From contig NC_090779.1 of assembly GCF_040054535.1 (NCBI RefSeq), positions 26,525,001 through 26,589,000 on the forward strand: a DNA stretch of 64,000 nt, read 5' to 3'. The first letter of the stretch is position 1; every line of letters begins with the position of its first letter. The notes under the pieces were generated by a model. It made no database searches, was not told the origin of the DNA, and was given only the letters and a program-made list of their open reading frames with translations. Below, one piece after another: positions 50,301 to 60,885 of this stretch. The stretch is from Antennarius striatus. Its lineage: Eukaryota > Chordata > Actinopteri > Lophiiformes > Antennariidae. Made by a program: the position numbers and the translations under genes.

Positions 50301-51131
50301 ACCTGTCAGGAGGAGAGAAGGCCATCGCCGCCCTGGCCCTGGTGTTCGCCGTCCACAGGTAACACGCCTTACACCTGGATCAGGAGGAATCAGGTAATGT
50401 GTGATCACCTGTTTGGTGCTGCTGTCGCCCCTCAGCTTCTGCCCCGCGCCCTTCCTTATTCTGGACGAGGTGGATGCAGCCCTGGACAACACAAACATCG
50501 GCAAGGTGAGGTCTCCTGTTCACTAGAGTAGTGAAACATCAGTGGACCAGAGCCTCGGCTCCACGGCTGCTCCAACTGGATGGATGTGGAGCGTCTGACT
50601 GGAGAACAAACACTGATGAGTCGTAGAGAATCTTCTCAGGACTCGTCTTTGTTCCTCAAACCCTCCAGATGGGCCCCTGGCGGTCCCTCCATCTCTGTTC
50701 TAACAGTCCAGCTCTATCGACCTGTCAGCTGGTGATGTCAGTATTTGAGTTTGTCACCTGATAGGCTGAGAGGACGTGATGACAGACGGTGTGATTTCTT
50801 TGGTTTACTGTGTGTGTTGCTGACGTTCGTGTGTTTTATTTCTGTTTATTTGTTGAAAACTTGTTTCCAGGTCACGACTTACATCAGGGAGGAGTCCAGG
50901 GAGAACATGCAGATCATCGTCATCTCGCAGAAGGAGGAGTTCTTCTCCAAGTCCGAGGCTCTGCTGGGCGTCTTTTCAGGCGTAAGCTAGCTGTTCTGTG
51001 TGTAAAGCTGTAGATGTCAGAAGGTCCTGACGCTCCTCTCCCTCCAGTTTGGTGACTTCATGTTCAGCCGTGTCCTGACGCTGGACCTGCGCCCCTACCC
51101 CCTGACTGAAGACAGTGAGACAGAGGCGTGA
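37626..51131 (+). CDS. smc1b: SMC1-type cohesin subunit, meiotic SMC1B; complete, 25 exons
   Basis: SMC1 pairs with SMC3 as the ATPase arms of the cohesin ring; the B form serves meiotic sister-chromatid cohesion. Exons: 37626-37734, 38167-38355, 38564-38676, 39127-39330, 39945-40183, 40257-40515, 41800-41940, 42522-42604, 44901-45108, 45200-45385, 45460-45648, 45772-45918, 47676-47813, 47897-48013, 48186-48292, 48830-48971, 49045-49190, 49289-49442, 49552-49650, 49728-49884, 49985-50139, 50207-50358, 50436-50505, 50871-50981, 51048-51131. They sum to 3,699 bp, 1,232 codons plus TGA, matching the roughly 1,235-aa family length. Visible are Walker [10 protein letters not shown], the Q-loop region [10 protein letters not shown], coiled coils around a hinge (exons 45200-45648), signature LSGGEK and Walker [29 protein letters not shown] and the C-terminus [13 protein letters not shown] favour SMC1B over SMC1A. 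The start is the first Met, aligning with the family MG-L start. Confidence 0.93.
39345..39520. repeat. Imperfect GGAGTTAACCTAACC tandem repeat
   Basis: Irregular repeats of GATGGAGTTAACCTAAACCT starting about 15 bp after the smc1b exon ending at 39330. A second short repeat (TTCATGGACATCACCTTCAG, about 36-bp period) lies at 39745-39880. Confidence 0.75.
40766..41734. mobile_element. piggyBac-type non-autonomous transposon (MITE)
   Basis: Left end TTAA-CCCTTAAAGC (TTAA at 40766-40769) and right end GCTAAAAGGG-TTAA (TTAA at 41731-41734) are inverted copies flanked by TTAA, the hallmark of piggyBac. Element body is 40770-41730, 961 bp. Inside are a 16-bp perfect palindrome ATCACGGCGCCGTGAT at 40786-40801, a CpG-rich segment (41040-41190), and a roughly 170-bp internal direct duplication (GAGTGGCACAA...TTTTTATGT at about 41219-41385 and 41401-41505). 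No transposase frame. It lies in an smc1b intron. Confidence 0.82.
42605..42705. repeat. 45-bp minisatellite, left part (2 copies)
   Basis: Units of the form TGTTCCCCCCACGGATGTGT GACAGTACTTTATACTAACA GAGTG, beginning at the donor of the smc1b exon ending at 42604. The array continues at 44689 after an insertion. Confidence 0.82.
42706..44688. mobile_element. 2-kb insertion splitting a minisatellite; hAT-like non-autonomous element(s)
   Basis: The insert starts CCTGGTCTTGCACC and ends CTAGCGCAAGCCCAG, a short imperfect inverted pair (CTGGTCTTGC / GCAAGCCCAG). GTGTTCC and GTGTTGCC flank it. Two internal direct copies of a roughly 140-bp block (AAAAATAAGAAC...GCTAGCGCAAGCCCAG) end at about 43787 and 44683. 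Between them CCGATACTTTTTGC and ATCGATCCGCCCACCCCTAC resemble hAT-type ends, suggesting one element inserted beside a relative. No transposase was seen, and an Arg-rich frame at 44250-44504 is not credible. Confidence 0.55.
44689..44817. repeat. 45-bp minisatellite, right part (3 copies)
   Basis: Continuation of the unit at 42605-42705 (CCCCCACGGATGTGTGACAG, TACTTCATACTAACAGAGTG), now three copies. It ends about 85 bp before the acceptor of the exon at 44901. Confidence 0.82.
45200..45648 (+). other. smc1b hinge-domain exons
   Basis: Exons 45200-45385 and 45460-45648 encode [40 protein letters not shown] and [19 protein letters not shown]. These correspond to the SMC1 hinge that dimerises with SMC3. 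The following exon carries [20 protein letters not shown], typical of the hinge-proximal end. Confidence 0.85.
46001..47610 (-). mobile_element. Tc1/mariner transposon, complete ends, decayed transposase
   Basis: Termini CAGTTGTGTTCAAAATAATA (46003) and its inverse ending at 47608 match over about 26 bp, both flanked by TA. The 1,606-bp length is typical of Tc1. Minus-strand transposase pieces lie at 47156-46779 and 46710-46402. They contain RTVTIRRRL (helix-turn-helix), WTDES (first catalytic Asp), [12 protein letters not shown] (second Asp) and [19 protein letters not shown] (Glu). Frames are broken near 46775, and a 27-bp segment (KVPLLNPR region, about 46925-46970) is tandemly duplicated. 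It lies in an smc1b intron. Confidence 0.9.
48338..48490. repeat. 39-bp minisatellite, four copies
   Basis: Repeats of GTTAGAGGTCAGGGTCTACC AGTCCCCTGATC with minor changes, starting about 45 bp after the smc1b exon ending at 48292. Confidence 0.85.
48546..48650. repeat. Inverted copies of the 51-bp unit found in the copine intron
   Basis: ATCTCGTTCTTTACCACATG, TTGGCGGATGGATAC and CAGTGAGACCGGATGTGG match the reverse complement of the unit at 6109-6390. About two diverged copies lie in an smc1b intron. Confidence 0.8.
50207..51131 (+). other. smc1b C-terminal ATPase head exons
   Basis: Contains the ABC signature ([20 protein letters not shown]), Walker B and D-loop ([18 protein letters not shown]), and the [18 protein letters not shown] strand before the last short exon. 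Confidence 0.88.
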
Positions 51132-51700
51132 CGGATGGACAGCCTGGAGTGACTTCACACATGTTACACATGACGTTCCTGCAACATGTTAACATGATAA
51201 ATGCAATTCTCGTTGGTAGTTTCCTGGATAAAAGGCTTTCAGGTGTTCATGGTTACCGATTAGAAACTGTTTGGTTTTGTTCTTTATCTACTTTAAATAG
51301 GTAGATTAACATTCCTAACCTGTTTGTTATGGTTCATTAAACCAGACTCTGGTGTTCTGTTACACGTGTGTCTTTCCTTCAGCACCGGAACATGTTTCAT
51401 CTGTCTGTCCATTCCTACGCCTGCAACCCATGTTTCAGCTGAGAAACCACGGGGCTAACATCAACAACACCCTAACCCCAGCGCTAAGCCCTGACCTCTA
51501 ACCTTAACCCTACGACTGTAATCCATGTTTCAGCTGAGAAACCACGGGACTAACATCAACAACACCCTAACCCCAGCGCTAACCCCTGACCCACCAACAG
51601 AAAACATCCAGTCCTCATATTGAATTTTATTTGTTTATTTCAAATACTGGTCTGATCCCCAAAGGGAAATTAAGACAGTTAATTAATGCGGGTTGTTCAG
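51132..51700. other. smc1b 3' UTR and start of the smc1b-borcs5 intergenic region
   Basis: Includes a duplicated 78-bp block (CCCATGTTTCAGCTGAGAAA ... CCCCAGCGCTAA at 51428 and 51520) and, at about 51618-51675, a LINE-tail-like stretch (TTTATTTGTTTATTTC, CTGATCCCCAAAGGGAAATT). No coding frame. Confidence 0.55.
51336..51341 (+). terminator. Candidate smc1b polyadenylation signal (ATTAAA)
   Basis: ATTAAA about 205 bp after the smc1b stop, followed by GT-rich sequence (GGTGTTCTGTTACACGTGTGTC) typical of downstream elements. Confidence 0.45.
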
Positions 51701-51711
51701 TGTTTATTCTA

Positions 51712-51842
51712 CTGCTGGGGGGGGGGGGTTAGTGTATATTCTGCCGCCGGGGGGGGGGGTCTTTAGTGTTTATTCTACTGCTGGGGGGGGGGGGTTAGTG
51801 TTTATTCTACTGCTGGGGGGGACGTTTAGTGTTTACCGCTGG
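51712..51842. repeat. G-tract tandem repeat TTTATTCTACTGCTGGGGGGGG
   Basis: Four units of about 30-35 bp, each with an uninterrupted run of 6-12 G, just upstream of the borcs5 promoter. Successive G-runs could form G-quadruplexes, which is inference. Confidence 0.85.
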
Positions 51843-51859
51843 GGGGAAGCAGACAAGAA

Positions 51860-52440
51860 GCCGTGGCGGGTTGCAATAGGCGAGTCTCTCCAGCAGGTGG
51901 CGGTAGTGAGACACGAAAGCAGCGGCAGAGTGCTAGCTGCTGGCCTCAGCGCTGGGGGGGCTCCTCCTCCGTCACGTCCGGTGTTGGTATTTACGGAAGT
52001 GAAAAGCCGCGAGCTCGAGTCGAGACGCGGTCGTTTCTCCAGCATCTAACACTAATGTCCACAGGTTTCCTCCGCCTCCTTTCTCCTCCAATGACAGGTT
52101 AGCTCGCGGGACTAAGCTTCAAAGAGGCGCGTGCTCGCCTTTTGGCTCGTGAGGGTTTAGCATGAACCTTTGGCTCACGGCTAACCGGCTAGGTGGTAGT
52201 GTTTAGCTCGTGTTCACGTCCCAGTGGGCGTTCAACGGGTGACTGAGGGCTCGCGGGCGGGTCACCTGACAGTAGTGACGTCAGTGGTTCTGGTGTGTGG
52301 ATAGGCTCGAGCTGCTGGGTAGTTAGCCTGTTAGTTAGCTGGTTAGCCTAACTAGTTAGCTTGTTAGCTAGCAGCATGGGGGCGGAGCAGAGCGGAGACG
52401 CGGAACACAAACACCCGGACTGCGGCTCCTCTGGTGAGTG
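51860..52440 (+). promoter_or_regulatory. CpG-rich borcs5 promoter region with full CRE at 52276-52283
   Basis: G+C-rich, CpG-rich sequence (ACGTCCGGTGTTGGTATTTACGG, CGAGCTCGAGTCGAGACGCG) leads to the borcs5 ATG. A perfect CRE TGACGTCA lies 93 bp before the ATG (52276-52283), and another lies in intron 1 (52490-52497). No TATA box is visible, consistent with a housekeeping CpG-island promoter. Confidence 0.55.
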
Positions 52441-55410
52441 GCTGTTAGCAGCTAATGTAGCATTAGCATGACGTGACACAGACGGGCTATGACGTCAGTC
52501 TCACGGTTTTAATGAGCACAGGGCGGGATGTCAGTTCCGTCCCGTGTTGTGGAGAGAATCACTTCATGTTATCTGTTTACAACAGCTGAAGCTCTTCAGT
52601 AGTAGTGGTACTTCTCCGTGTGTAGTAGTAGTAGTACTTCTCCGTGTGTAGTAGTAGTAGTACTTCTCCGTGTGTAGTAGTAGTACTACTTCTCCGTGTG
52701 TAGTAGTAGTAGTACTTCTCCGTGTGTAGTAGTAGTAGTACTTCTCCGTGTGTAGTAGTAGTACTACTTCTCCGTGTGTAGTAGTAGTAGTACTTCTCCG
52801 TGTGTAGTAGTAGTAGTACTTCTCCGTGTGTAGTAGTAGTAGTACTTCTCCGTGTGTAGTAGTAGTACTTCTCCGTGTGTAGTAGTAGTACTTCTCCGTG
52901 TGTAGTAGTAGTACTTCTCCGTGTGTAGTAGTAGTACTACTTCTCCGTGTGTAGTAGTAGTAGTACTTCTCCGTGTGTAGTAGTAGTACTTCTCCGTGTG
53001 TAGTAGTAGTAGTACTTCTCCGTGTGTAGTAGTAGTACTACTTCTCCGTGTGTAGTAGTAGTACTACTTCTCCGTGTGTAGTAGTAGTACTACTTCTCCG
53101 TGTGTAGTAGTAGTACTACTTCTCCGTGTGTAGTAGTAGTAGTACTTCTCCGTGTGTAGTAGTAGTAGTACTTCTCCGTGTGTAGTAGTAGTAGTACTTC
53201 TCCGTGTGTAGTAGTAGTACTACTTCTCCGTGTGTAGTAGTAGTATTACTTCTCCGTGTGTAGTAGTAGTAGTACTTCTCCGTGTGTAGTAGTAGTAGTA
53301 CTTCTCCGTGTGTAGTAGTAGTAGTACTTCTCCGTGTGTAGTAGTAGCAGTACTTCTCCGTGTGTAGTAGTAGTAGTACTTCTCCGTGTGTAGTAGTAGT
53401 AGTACTTCTCCGTGTGTAGTAGTAGTAGTACTTCTCCGTGTGTAGTAGTAGTAGTACTTCTCCGTGTGTAGTAGTAGTAGTACTTCTCCGTGTGTAGTAG
53501 TAGTAGTACTTCTCCGTGTGTAGTAGTAGTAGTACTTCTCCGTGTGTAGTAGTAGCAGTGGTACTTCTCCGTGTGTAGTAGCAGTGGTACTTCTCCGTGT
53601 GTAGTAGTAGCAGTGGTACTTCTCCGTGTGTAGTAGTAGCAGTAGTACTTCTCCGTGTGTAGTAGTAGCAGTAGTACTTCTCCGTGTGTAGTAGTAGCAG
53701 TAGTACTTCTCCGTGTGTAGTAGTAGCAGTAGTACTTCTCCGTGTGTAGTAGTAGCAGTAGTACTTCTCCGTGTGTAGTAGTAGCAGTAGTACTTCTCCG
53801 TGTGTAGTAGTAGCAGTAGTACTTCTCCGTGTGTAGTAGTAGCAGTAGTACTTCTCCGTGTGTAGTAGTAGCAGTAGTACTTCTCCGTGTGTAGTAGTAG
53901 CAGTAGTACTTCTCCGTGTGTAGTAGTAGCAGTAGTACTTCTACGTGTGTAGTAGTAGCAGTAGTACTTCTACGTGTGTAGTAGTAGCAGTAGTACTTCT
54001 ACGTGTGTAGTAGTAGCAGTAGTACTTCTACGTGTGTAGTAGTAGTAGTAGTACTTCTCCGTGTGTAGCGCGACGGAGGAGTTAATTTCCCTGACTGTAC
54101 CTTCTTAGGAGATCAATAAAGTTCTACTCTCTCGACTCTCTCTAGTGTGAACCAGATTTATTGTAAACTGGATTCAGTGTAAACTGGTTTTAGTGTAAAC
54201 TGGATGAATTGATCCATTTTTCCTGCTGTCTTTGCAGTGGTTCCATCTCAATCCAAGCAGAAGGCCAAGATGGACGACATTGTGGTCGTAGCCCAGGGAA
54301 CCCAGTCCATGCGAAATATCCACAGCGACCCCGACGTCATAAAGCTTCAGGAAATCCCCACATTTCAGCCGCTGTTGAAAGGTAGCAGCCTGGGGGAAAC
54401 TCCAGAATCAACCCCACCATGCGTCAGTCATGAATCAAAGAGCATTTGAAGACGGGATGTGACCGGTGTCAGAAAACAAACCTGACACCCGTGTCAGACA
54501 ATACCTGCCCGTAATTTTCCATCTCTGCTCTTTTCAATAATGTTTGGCAGTGATTTCCCTCTCTTCAAAGCAGCTCTGTTAACTCAGATGTTTGGGAGAG
54601 ATCAATGAGCAGATCTGTCGTGACTCCTATTTTAATTTCCACTATGGGAAGATTTCAGGAGTTTCATCTCATTTCAATCCCCAGAAGTCCAATTTCAAAT
54701 TCTGTGCAGTGAAGCTAATATCGCTAACTCGTTACTGCTTGATGAGAAAATGGAGAATGAGCTGCGTTTCCTGTCGCCACACACGTGAAATAGCAGGAGG
54801 GGTAGTTGTGTCTGCTCCTGTGCAACACTGATCAGATTGTTAGCACGTCTGTCTGTTGTCTGGTGGGAATCTGTTCCAACGTGTCCATGGGGGTCTCCTG
54901 CTCTGTCCTCGCCACAGGTGTTCTGAGCGGCCAGACGTCACCCAGCAGTGTGTGTCTGGAGCGGCTGGACGCCTCCCAGGTCCTGCAGCTCTGCCTCCGT
55001 TACCAGGACCACCTCCATCAGTGCGCCGAGGCCGTGGCCTTCGACCAGAACGCCCTGGTGAAGAGGATCAGAGAGGTACGGCCCCGACATTCACCAGGAC
55101 GCCCCATCTGTCAGGAAACTGTAAATTCAAACTTGTTCCAGTAAAACCAGTACCGCACCCACTCGTCTCTTCCCAGATGGATCTGTCGGTGGAGACGTTG
55201 TTCAGCATCATGCAGGAGCGCCAGAAACGCTACGCCAAGTACGCCGAGCAGATCCAGAAAGTCAACGAGATGTCCATGATCCTGAGACGCATCCAGATGG
55301 GCATCGACCAGACGCTGCCACTGATGGAGCGTCTCAACAACATGCTGCCCGACAACGAGCGCCTGGAGCCTTTCAGCATGAGGCCTGAAGGGGGCGCCAC
55401 CAACAAGTAA
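52376..55410 (+). CDS. borcs5: BLOC-1-related complex subunit 5 (myrlysin), complete, four exons
   Basis: BORCS5 is the subunit of the BORC complex on the cytosolic face of lysosomes that helps recruit the small GTPase ARL8 and so kinesin, moving lysosomes outward. Exons: 52376-52433, 54238-54381, 54918-55075, 55177-55410, with AG/GT borders and continuous phase, giving 197 codons plus TAA. Human BORCS5 is 196 aa. The N-terminus MGAEQS fits an N-myristoylation signal (Gly2, Ser6), as known for the family. [51 protein letters not shown] and [20 protein letters not shown] are close to the human sequence from memory. The last exon is helical, likely coiled coil. Intron 1 holds a 1.45-kb minisatellite. 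Confidence 0.96.
52610..54068. repeat. 26-bp minisatellite in borcs5 intron 1, about 55 copies
   Basis: Unit AGTAGTAGTAGTACTTCTCC GTGTGT with TAG-number variants. Variants are ordered: TAGTACTAC and TAGTAGTAC types up to about 53540, AGCAGTGG/AGCAGTAG types from about 53545 to the distal end, and CTACGTG in place of CTCCGTG at 53940-54030. It ends next to AATTTCCCTGACTGTACCTT and GATCAATAAAGT, which resembles a LINE tail. Confidence 0.93.
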
Positions 55411-56216
55411 CCTCCTCGTGTCCATCCTGTCCTCCTCCCATCAGTGCTGGGCTGTGGAGGAAGAGTTGAGGTTCATCAGCGCTTCTTCTTTTTACTCCTG
55501 TTTGATTGAGCTGTTGCTAATCCACAAACCACTGAGGCAGCGACAGCGACGCTTTCCTGTCGGGAGTCAGACTGTCTTCATTTTAATGGCGTGAACTCCG
55601 TCTGCTCAGGGACGTGTCCCGCAGATGTGGTGCAGGTTTTTGAGACTGAAGCTGCCGTGAGCAACAGAATCCTGCGTTGGCCTCCTGAAGCATGAGCGCC
55701 GCTGAAACGCTGGCGTGGGACTTATCCTGGATCATGTTCTCACACCGCAAACATCCGCTGTCTGTCAACATGAGGCTCCTCTCGCTCCGGCACCACGCGG
55801 CTGCTCGCTGGAGATCCTCCTGTTTCCATCATACACACATCCTGTTTCAACTCAGGATGGTGTGATGGAGACTGAGGTGGATTCTGTACTGAAGGAGTGG
55901 ATTTACTTTGTGTGTGAAGTCAGAGTGTGTTTGTGGACGTTGGATGGCCCCGGTGTCTGTGACGAGCTCGTGTCTTGTTTGGATCTTGTTCCTCTGGTTG
56001 ACTGAAGGAAGTGAAGCAGGACTGAACAGAAAACATCATCAAGAGTCTTCAGAGCCGTCAACTAAAGGCCACGCCTTGGAAACAGTCAGACCTATGAGGA
56101 CGGTTAATACACAAACGCCTTTGTCTGTCAGAGGTCCTGTGTTAGGCTCAGGGTCAAGGGTCACATTTTAAGGAAACTGCTGTCAGGGGGGGCCTCGTGT
56201 GAAGCGGCGTGATGTG

Positions 56217-56222
56217 AATAAA
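56217..56222 (+). terminator. Candidate borcs5 polyadenylation signal (AATAAA)
   Basis: AATAAA 807 bp downstream of the borcs5 stop, the first canonical signal I see after the gene. The implied 3' UTR (55411-56240) has no other feature. Confidence 0.5.
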
Positions 56223-56369
56223 GCTAACTGAGACCCTGACTCCCTTCTTGGTGACTGATGTGGTGTCGGTGTGGCAGCAGAAACAACAAGGTGATGGTGA
56301 CACATTTGTGTTGAGCTGGGTCAGCGCCTCTGGCCAGAGACAGTCCACCGTGTGCTACTCTCCCCCGCC

Positions 56370-56515
56370 GGAGGAATCCCACCGTAGGGGTGTCTCCATC
56401 CTGCGCCCCCCCCCAGGGGTGCGTCTCCATCTTGCTGCCCCCCCCTACGCTGGAGGAATGCCCCCAGAGAGGCGTCTCCATCCTGCTGCCCCCCCTGCTG
56501 GATGTTCTGGTGGAT
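56370..56515. repeat. GTCTCCATCCTGC-CCCCCC imperfect repeat
   Basis: Three copies of GGNGTCTCCATCNTGC followed by a C-run, spaced about 40-45 bp. Non-coding. Confidence 0.65.
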
Positions 56516-56649
56516 CAGAGGTCAGACAGGCTACAAACATCAGGGTTTATGTGTAAGCTGGTCATACTGGCGTTACCATGGCGACGACAGGAAACTGATG
56601 GATGTGACGCTCTAATGTTTTCAGTGCAGGTCACGTATTCATAGACGAC

Positions 56650-57938
56650 TACAGTATTTTCCGCATTATAAGGCTCACCCTCAATAATTTGTTTTATAAT
56701 TTATTCCATATATAAGGCGCACTGGATTATAAGGCGCACACATTAAAAAATAAAATGTATTTGATAAACCGGCGGCTGTAGTTGCGCAATCCGTCCACTA
56801 GATGGAGCCGCGCTGCTCAGACAGTCATGATTGCATTCATAACTTCCTGACTACCTCTGAATGGCCCCTGTTGTTATGTCAATGAGCCATTCTGAGCCTC
56901 ATCAAGGAAACCTGATCACTTTGTCATCTTAGAAAGAAGTCAACACGCATATTAAAAAACCTGACATTAAAACTGGTTAAATTCATTACCAGTGCAGTCA
57001 GTGCCAACAGAGTGGATTATTTCCTGATCTGAAGTTCGAAGCAGATATTTAAACTCCGACGTTCGTCTTCGTTTATTAATTAAATATTGTTTCGATCGGT
57101 AGTCCAGTCGGAGGTGAGGTGCAGCTATTTGCTGCTGTGTGTCCTCAACAATTTTTAACCAGTTTTTAATGTCAGGCTGATAATTTACTGTCAAACGTGA
57201 CGCTGTTTTACTCCTAGAACTGACTTTAACGTCGGTGTCTCACCGCCGTGAATCTCACCGCACGTCGCTGCAGACAGAATACACAAGCCTGAATGCGTCC
57301 CTCCGCCCCCTCAGAGCTATCAACTACATTTGTAAATCAATAAAGCACACCTGACACCTTTGTCTAGCAGTGACTGCTCTTGGAATTTCAGAAAAGGCTG
57401 TAAGTTCATCTCTGAGGGTCTTTATTCACCTTTAGTCCAGTTTCTCCGTGTGTTTCCACAGACTAATAGAATGGACCGTCACTAGATTCCAGATGACAGC
57501 ACAATGGGGTTTTTAGACCAGTTCAGTTCAAAGTGGGTTATTTCTGACGCCAGATAGTTAGAAATACTGGGATCAGTCAGTCAGTCAGACTTTATTCATA
57601 GAATTGTGAAAGTTCCTTATGTTTTTCTACGTAACCACCGGTGCTCCTACAGTCTGCTCTACCGTCTGAGAGCAGCTCAGTCAGACCGGGACTTTGGTGA
57701 CGCCCCTTGACTACCGTTGTTAGGGGGCGTGGGCCCGAGTGCCTTGTGAGGGGGCGCCTCTGGTGGTGGAGTGCGGCACGACTGGCGGCCAGACTGCCGG
57801 CTTTTTTTCAGCGATCATGTTTTTAACCAATATTAATAGTAATCCCTATATAAAACGCACCGGATTATAAGGCGCACTACGGGATTATGAGAAAAATTTA
57901 GGCTTTTAGGTGCGCCTTATAGTGTGGAAAATACAGTA
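56650..57938. mobile_element. TA-flanked DNA transposon with about 28-bp inverted ends, non-autonomous
   Basis: Left end CAGTATTTTCCGCATTATAA and the right-end inverse CTGTATTTTCCACACTATAA are imperfect inverted repeats with TA outside both (56650-56651, 57937-57938), body 1,285 bp. Subterminal GGATTATAAGGCGCAC occurs near both ends. No intact transposase. A minus-strand frame at 57194-56967 is unrecognised. At 57577-57625 a (CAGT)nCAGACTTTATTCAT stretch looks like a LINE tail nested inside. TA target suggests the Tc1/mariner/pogo superfamily. Confidence 0.72.
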
Positions 57939-60885
57939 ATCTGATCGTACCGTTTAGTTTCCAGCTTCTCGTGTGTAAACATTTGCTGCTTGTCATTTCT
58001 TGATGATGGTAGAACTTACTGCAAGTCGCCGCGTTCTGATTGGATGAGTCGCTGCATTCTGATTGGACAAGGGGTGTAATGTTTGTTGTGTGAATACACG
58101 TCCTGTGAACGGTCCTCCGGCTGGCTTCTTCCTGATTTGCTGGAGAGAAGAAAAGTTTTTCCATTCAAAGCAGAACTCTTTCACACCTTATGCCTTTCAT
58201 GTGTAAATTAAAGTGCTGGGGAACGTCTCCACGTCCTCGGGGGCTTTTGTTAGAGTGAGGGGCAGAAATAGAATTTGGCGTTTGGTGGTGAGGAGGTGTA
58301 AAAGTTCCTGGTGTCAGTAATGAGGACGCTCAGAGCTGGATTTTAACGATGTTAACGGCAGACGACACAGACCCGTCTGACCCTGGATGTCAGAGCTTCG
58401 CTCCCTTTCTACTTCCTGTTTTGCGATGCTCTAAATCGGAAACATTAAAGTGAGTCTGGGTGTCTCGCCCCGCTCGTGTTTACGGGTGGAATCTGCCCGA
58501 CGTGGGGGGGGGGGGTGTTCTGGCTGCGATGAGCAGAAATCACCGAGATCTGAAAAATACGATAAAACTGTGTTTAATTAGAGAATGTGAGGTTCAGGTT
58601 TGGTTCAGTCAGTTTGAATTCAAATTCCTTTTTTTTACTTGGTGGGAGGGGCTGGATGATTGCCTGTATTGATTCCATCTTGTACAGTGACCCCCCCAGC
58701 ACAGCGTCTTTATTTGACACTCCGTCAGTAGCAGTGATGGATATGCAGTGATGCCCCCCCGCCCTGGAGTCTGACTCCCTCACATCTGTCAGGAACATCT
58801 CATAAAGCTCTTTGTCGCTTCGCCGCGTCGCTCAGGGACGCTCGGCAGCCGGCGACCCGTCCCCCCCGAAGCGCAGCGGCGCCACCCGGTGGTAAACAGA
58901 AAGGACTGTTTACTGTGTTTGTTTCCACTCAGACCCCCCCACACCTCCATCTGATCAGAGGAACTCCCCCACGCCTCCGTCTGACGTGTCTACCAGCAGT
59001 CCTGTGGGGGCACTGAAGCCCCCCAGCTGACCCGGGCCAGAGGCGGGGTCCCGTTTGACCTGAGCTCCCTCTCAGGTTGTCGCGGTAACCGTTCACCTGG
59101 AGTGGAGCAGTGTTTTCTGACGGAACACGTTCCCTTCTGGTTCATCAGCCATTGAGGAGCCTGCGTCCGTCATGGACACCAGAAACACGGAGTGGGGGTG
59201 TTTCAGGAGGGGGGGTGTTTCAGGCTGAAGCTGCAGTAGTGTTTCCAGCCGCGTTCCATTTCGCTTTCAGAGACTGAATGGTGCATTTTGCTGTCTGATT
59301 TGCCGCAGTATTTTTATGCTTTTTTACATCCTGGTACTTTCAAACATCGGGATCGTCCTCGCCAACAACAGCTCGTGTTCTGACTGGCAAACCAAGCAGC
59401 TGATCAGTCGCCACACCGGCGCCCACAGCTGTCAGGCTCCGCCTTGAGGTGTGATGTCACCTTCTTATCAAAATTAAAATGACAGAACTTTTATTCATGT
59501 CTGCTTGAACCGATTGGTTCCTCATCAGTGAGGTGGCCCCGCCCATCTACATGATACAAAACTGAAAACCGATTGATTAGTGGTTTAAATCACCTGTTGG
59601 GTAAAAACAACAGAAGACCAGATGTCGTGGGTCTCAGAGGAACGGCTCTGCTTCTGTGAAACATCAGACCACATTCTGGACCTGGAAGGAACCAGTCATG
59701 CTGCTTTGGGGCGTGACACACACCCCAGTGGTGGAACCAGTCAGAACCAGTACCGTCTGGTTCCTTTCAGGGCCTGGAGGTGCAGCGCACGTCCCCTTCG
59801 GCTTTGATCCAGTGTTGACCATGAGGATCAGTTACAAGAGCCTTTCTATTCATGAGTGTTTGATTAAATTCATTTCATGAAACCAGAATCAGCAGAGAGG
59901 GAATTGTGGCCAGTCCTCCAGGTGACGACCGGCTCTTGCGTCACCCACGACGACGGCCTTTCATCCCGTTCCGCCAGGTTAGAATGTGAGCGGCGGCTGA
60001 ATGTTTCGTCACGCTTGGAGTTCCTGCAACCCTTCAAATAACCAGTTATGAAATATTCAGTCCTCGTCTCCGTGGGGACGGAGCGGGAACACAGCGGGGG
60101 GGCTGATTGGTTGACACTTCCTCTTCAACTCGCCGTGACTGCATTCACCGTTTACTATGACAAGCCTGGCGTTAATGGAGCCTGTTCACACCTTTCACCT
60201 ATTACGGTTCAGGCAGGTAGAAAGAGAACAGAGGATTACGTCTGAGAGCCGCCGCCCATTTCCTGTCATTAACGTCACGCGGCTTTGTGTTCATGAAAGT
60301 TACTCATTTCTGTTTTTCTGTGGCTCTCTAAAACAACCGCTGGGACTGAAGGGTGTAAAACATCAGTGTGGATGCTAGTGGCGCTAATTGAACGTGCAGA
60401 CGGAGCTCTTTTTAAGATGAGTCAGAAGTATAAATGCAAAGTAAGTTTTTAAATGTCCTCAGCTCCAGTTTGATTACATCCAAGGCTTAAAGCCTCTCAA
60501 ACCGTCAGATCCTGATGTTTCAAACAGCAATCGTTCAGTCTGAAAGAGTACATTTATATTTCCTTCTTGTTTCTCTGTCAATAGAAAAACGATCCTTTCC
60601 TTTGTGTTTGTTAATTTATCCATTCGTTTTCAAGCAAACAAACGGATTCTGGGGTTCTTACAAACTGTCCGACTCAAACGTAGAGCAGAAAGCACTGAAG
60701 GAGCGCTCGCCTCCACCGCCATCAGTGACACCTGAAAGACCCTCTGTCAAAGCCACTTCCTTTTTCAGCCTTCATCACCAGTGTAGGACAGGACACGCTG
60801 TTGTGATGTCACCAGGATTATGTCACTACAGCTAGTCCCCAACCTACCAACATCACTGCTTCTGTTTGTAAGTCCTTTTTTATTC
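57939..60885. other. Intergenic stretch, nothing coding seen
   Basis: Mostly unique sequence with G- and C-runs (58505-58517, 58860). Short open frames show no family resemblance. No RNA genes or tandem arrays were noted. Confidence 0.55.
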
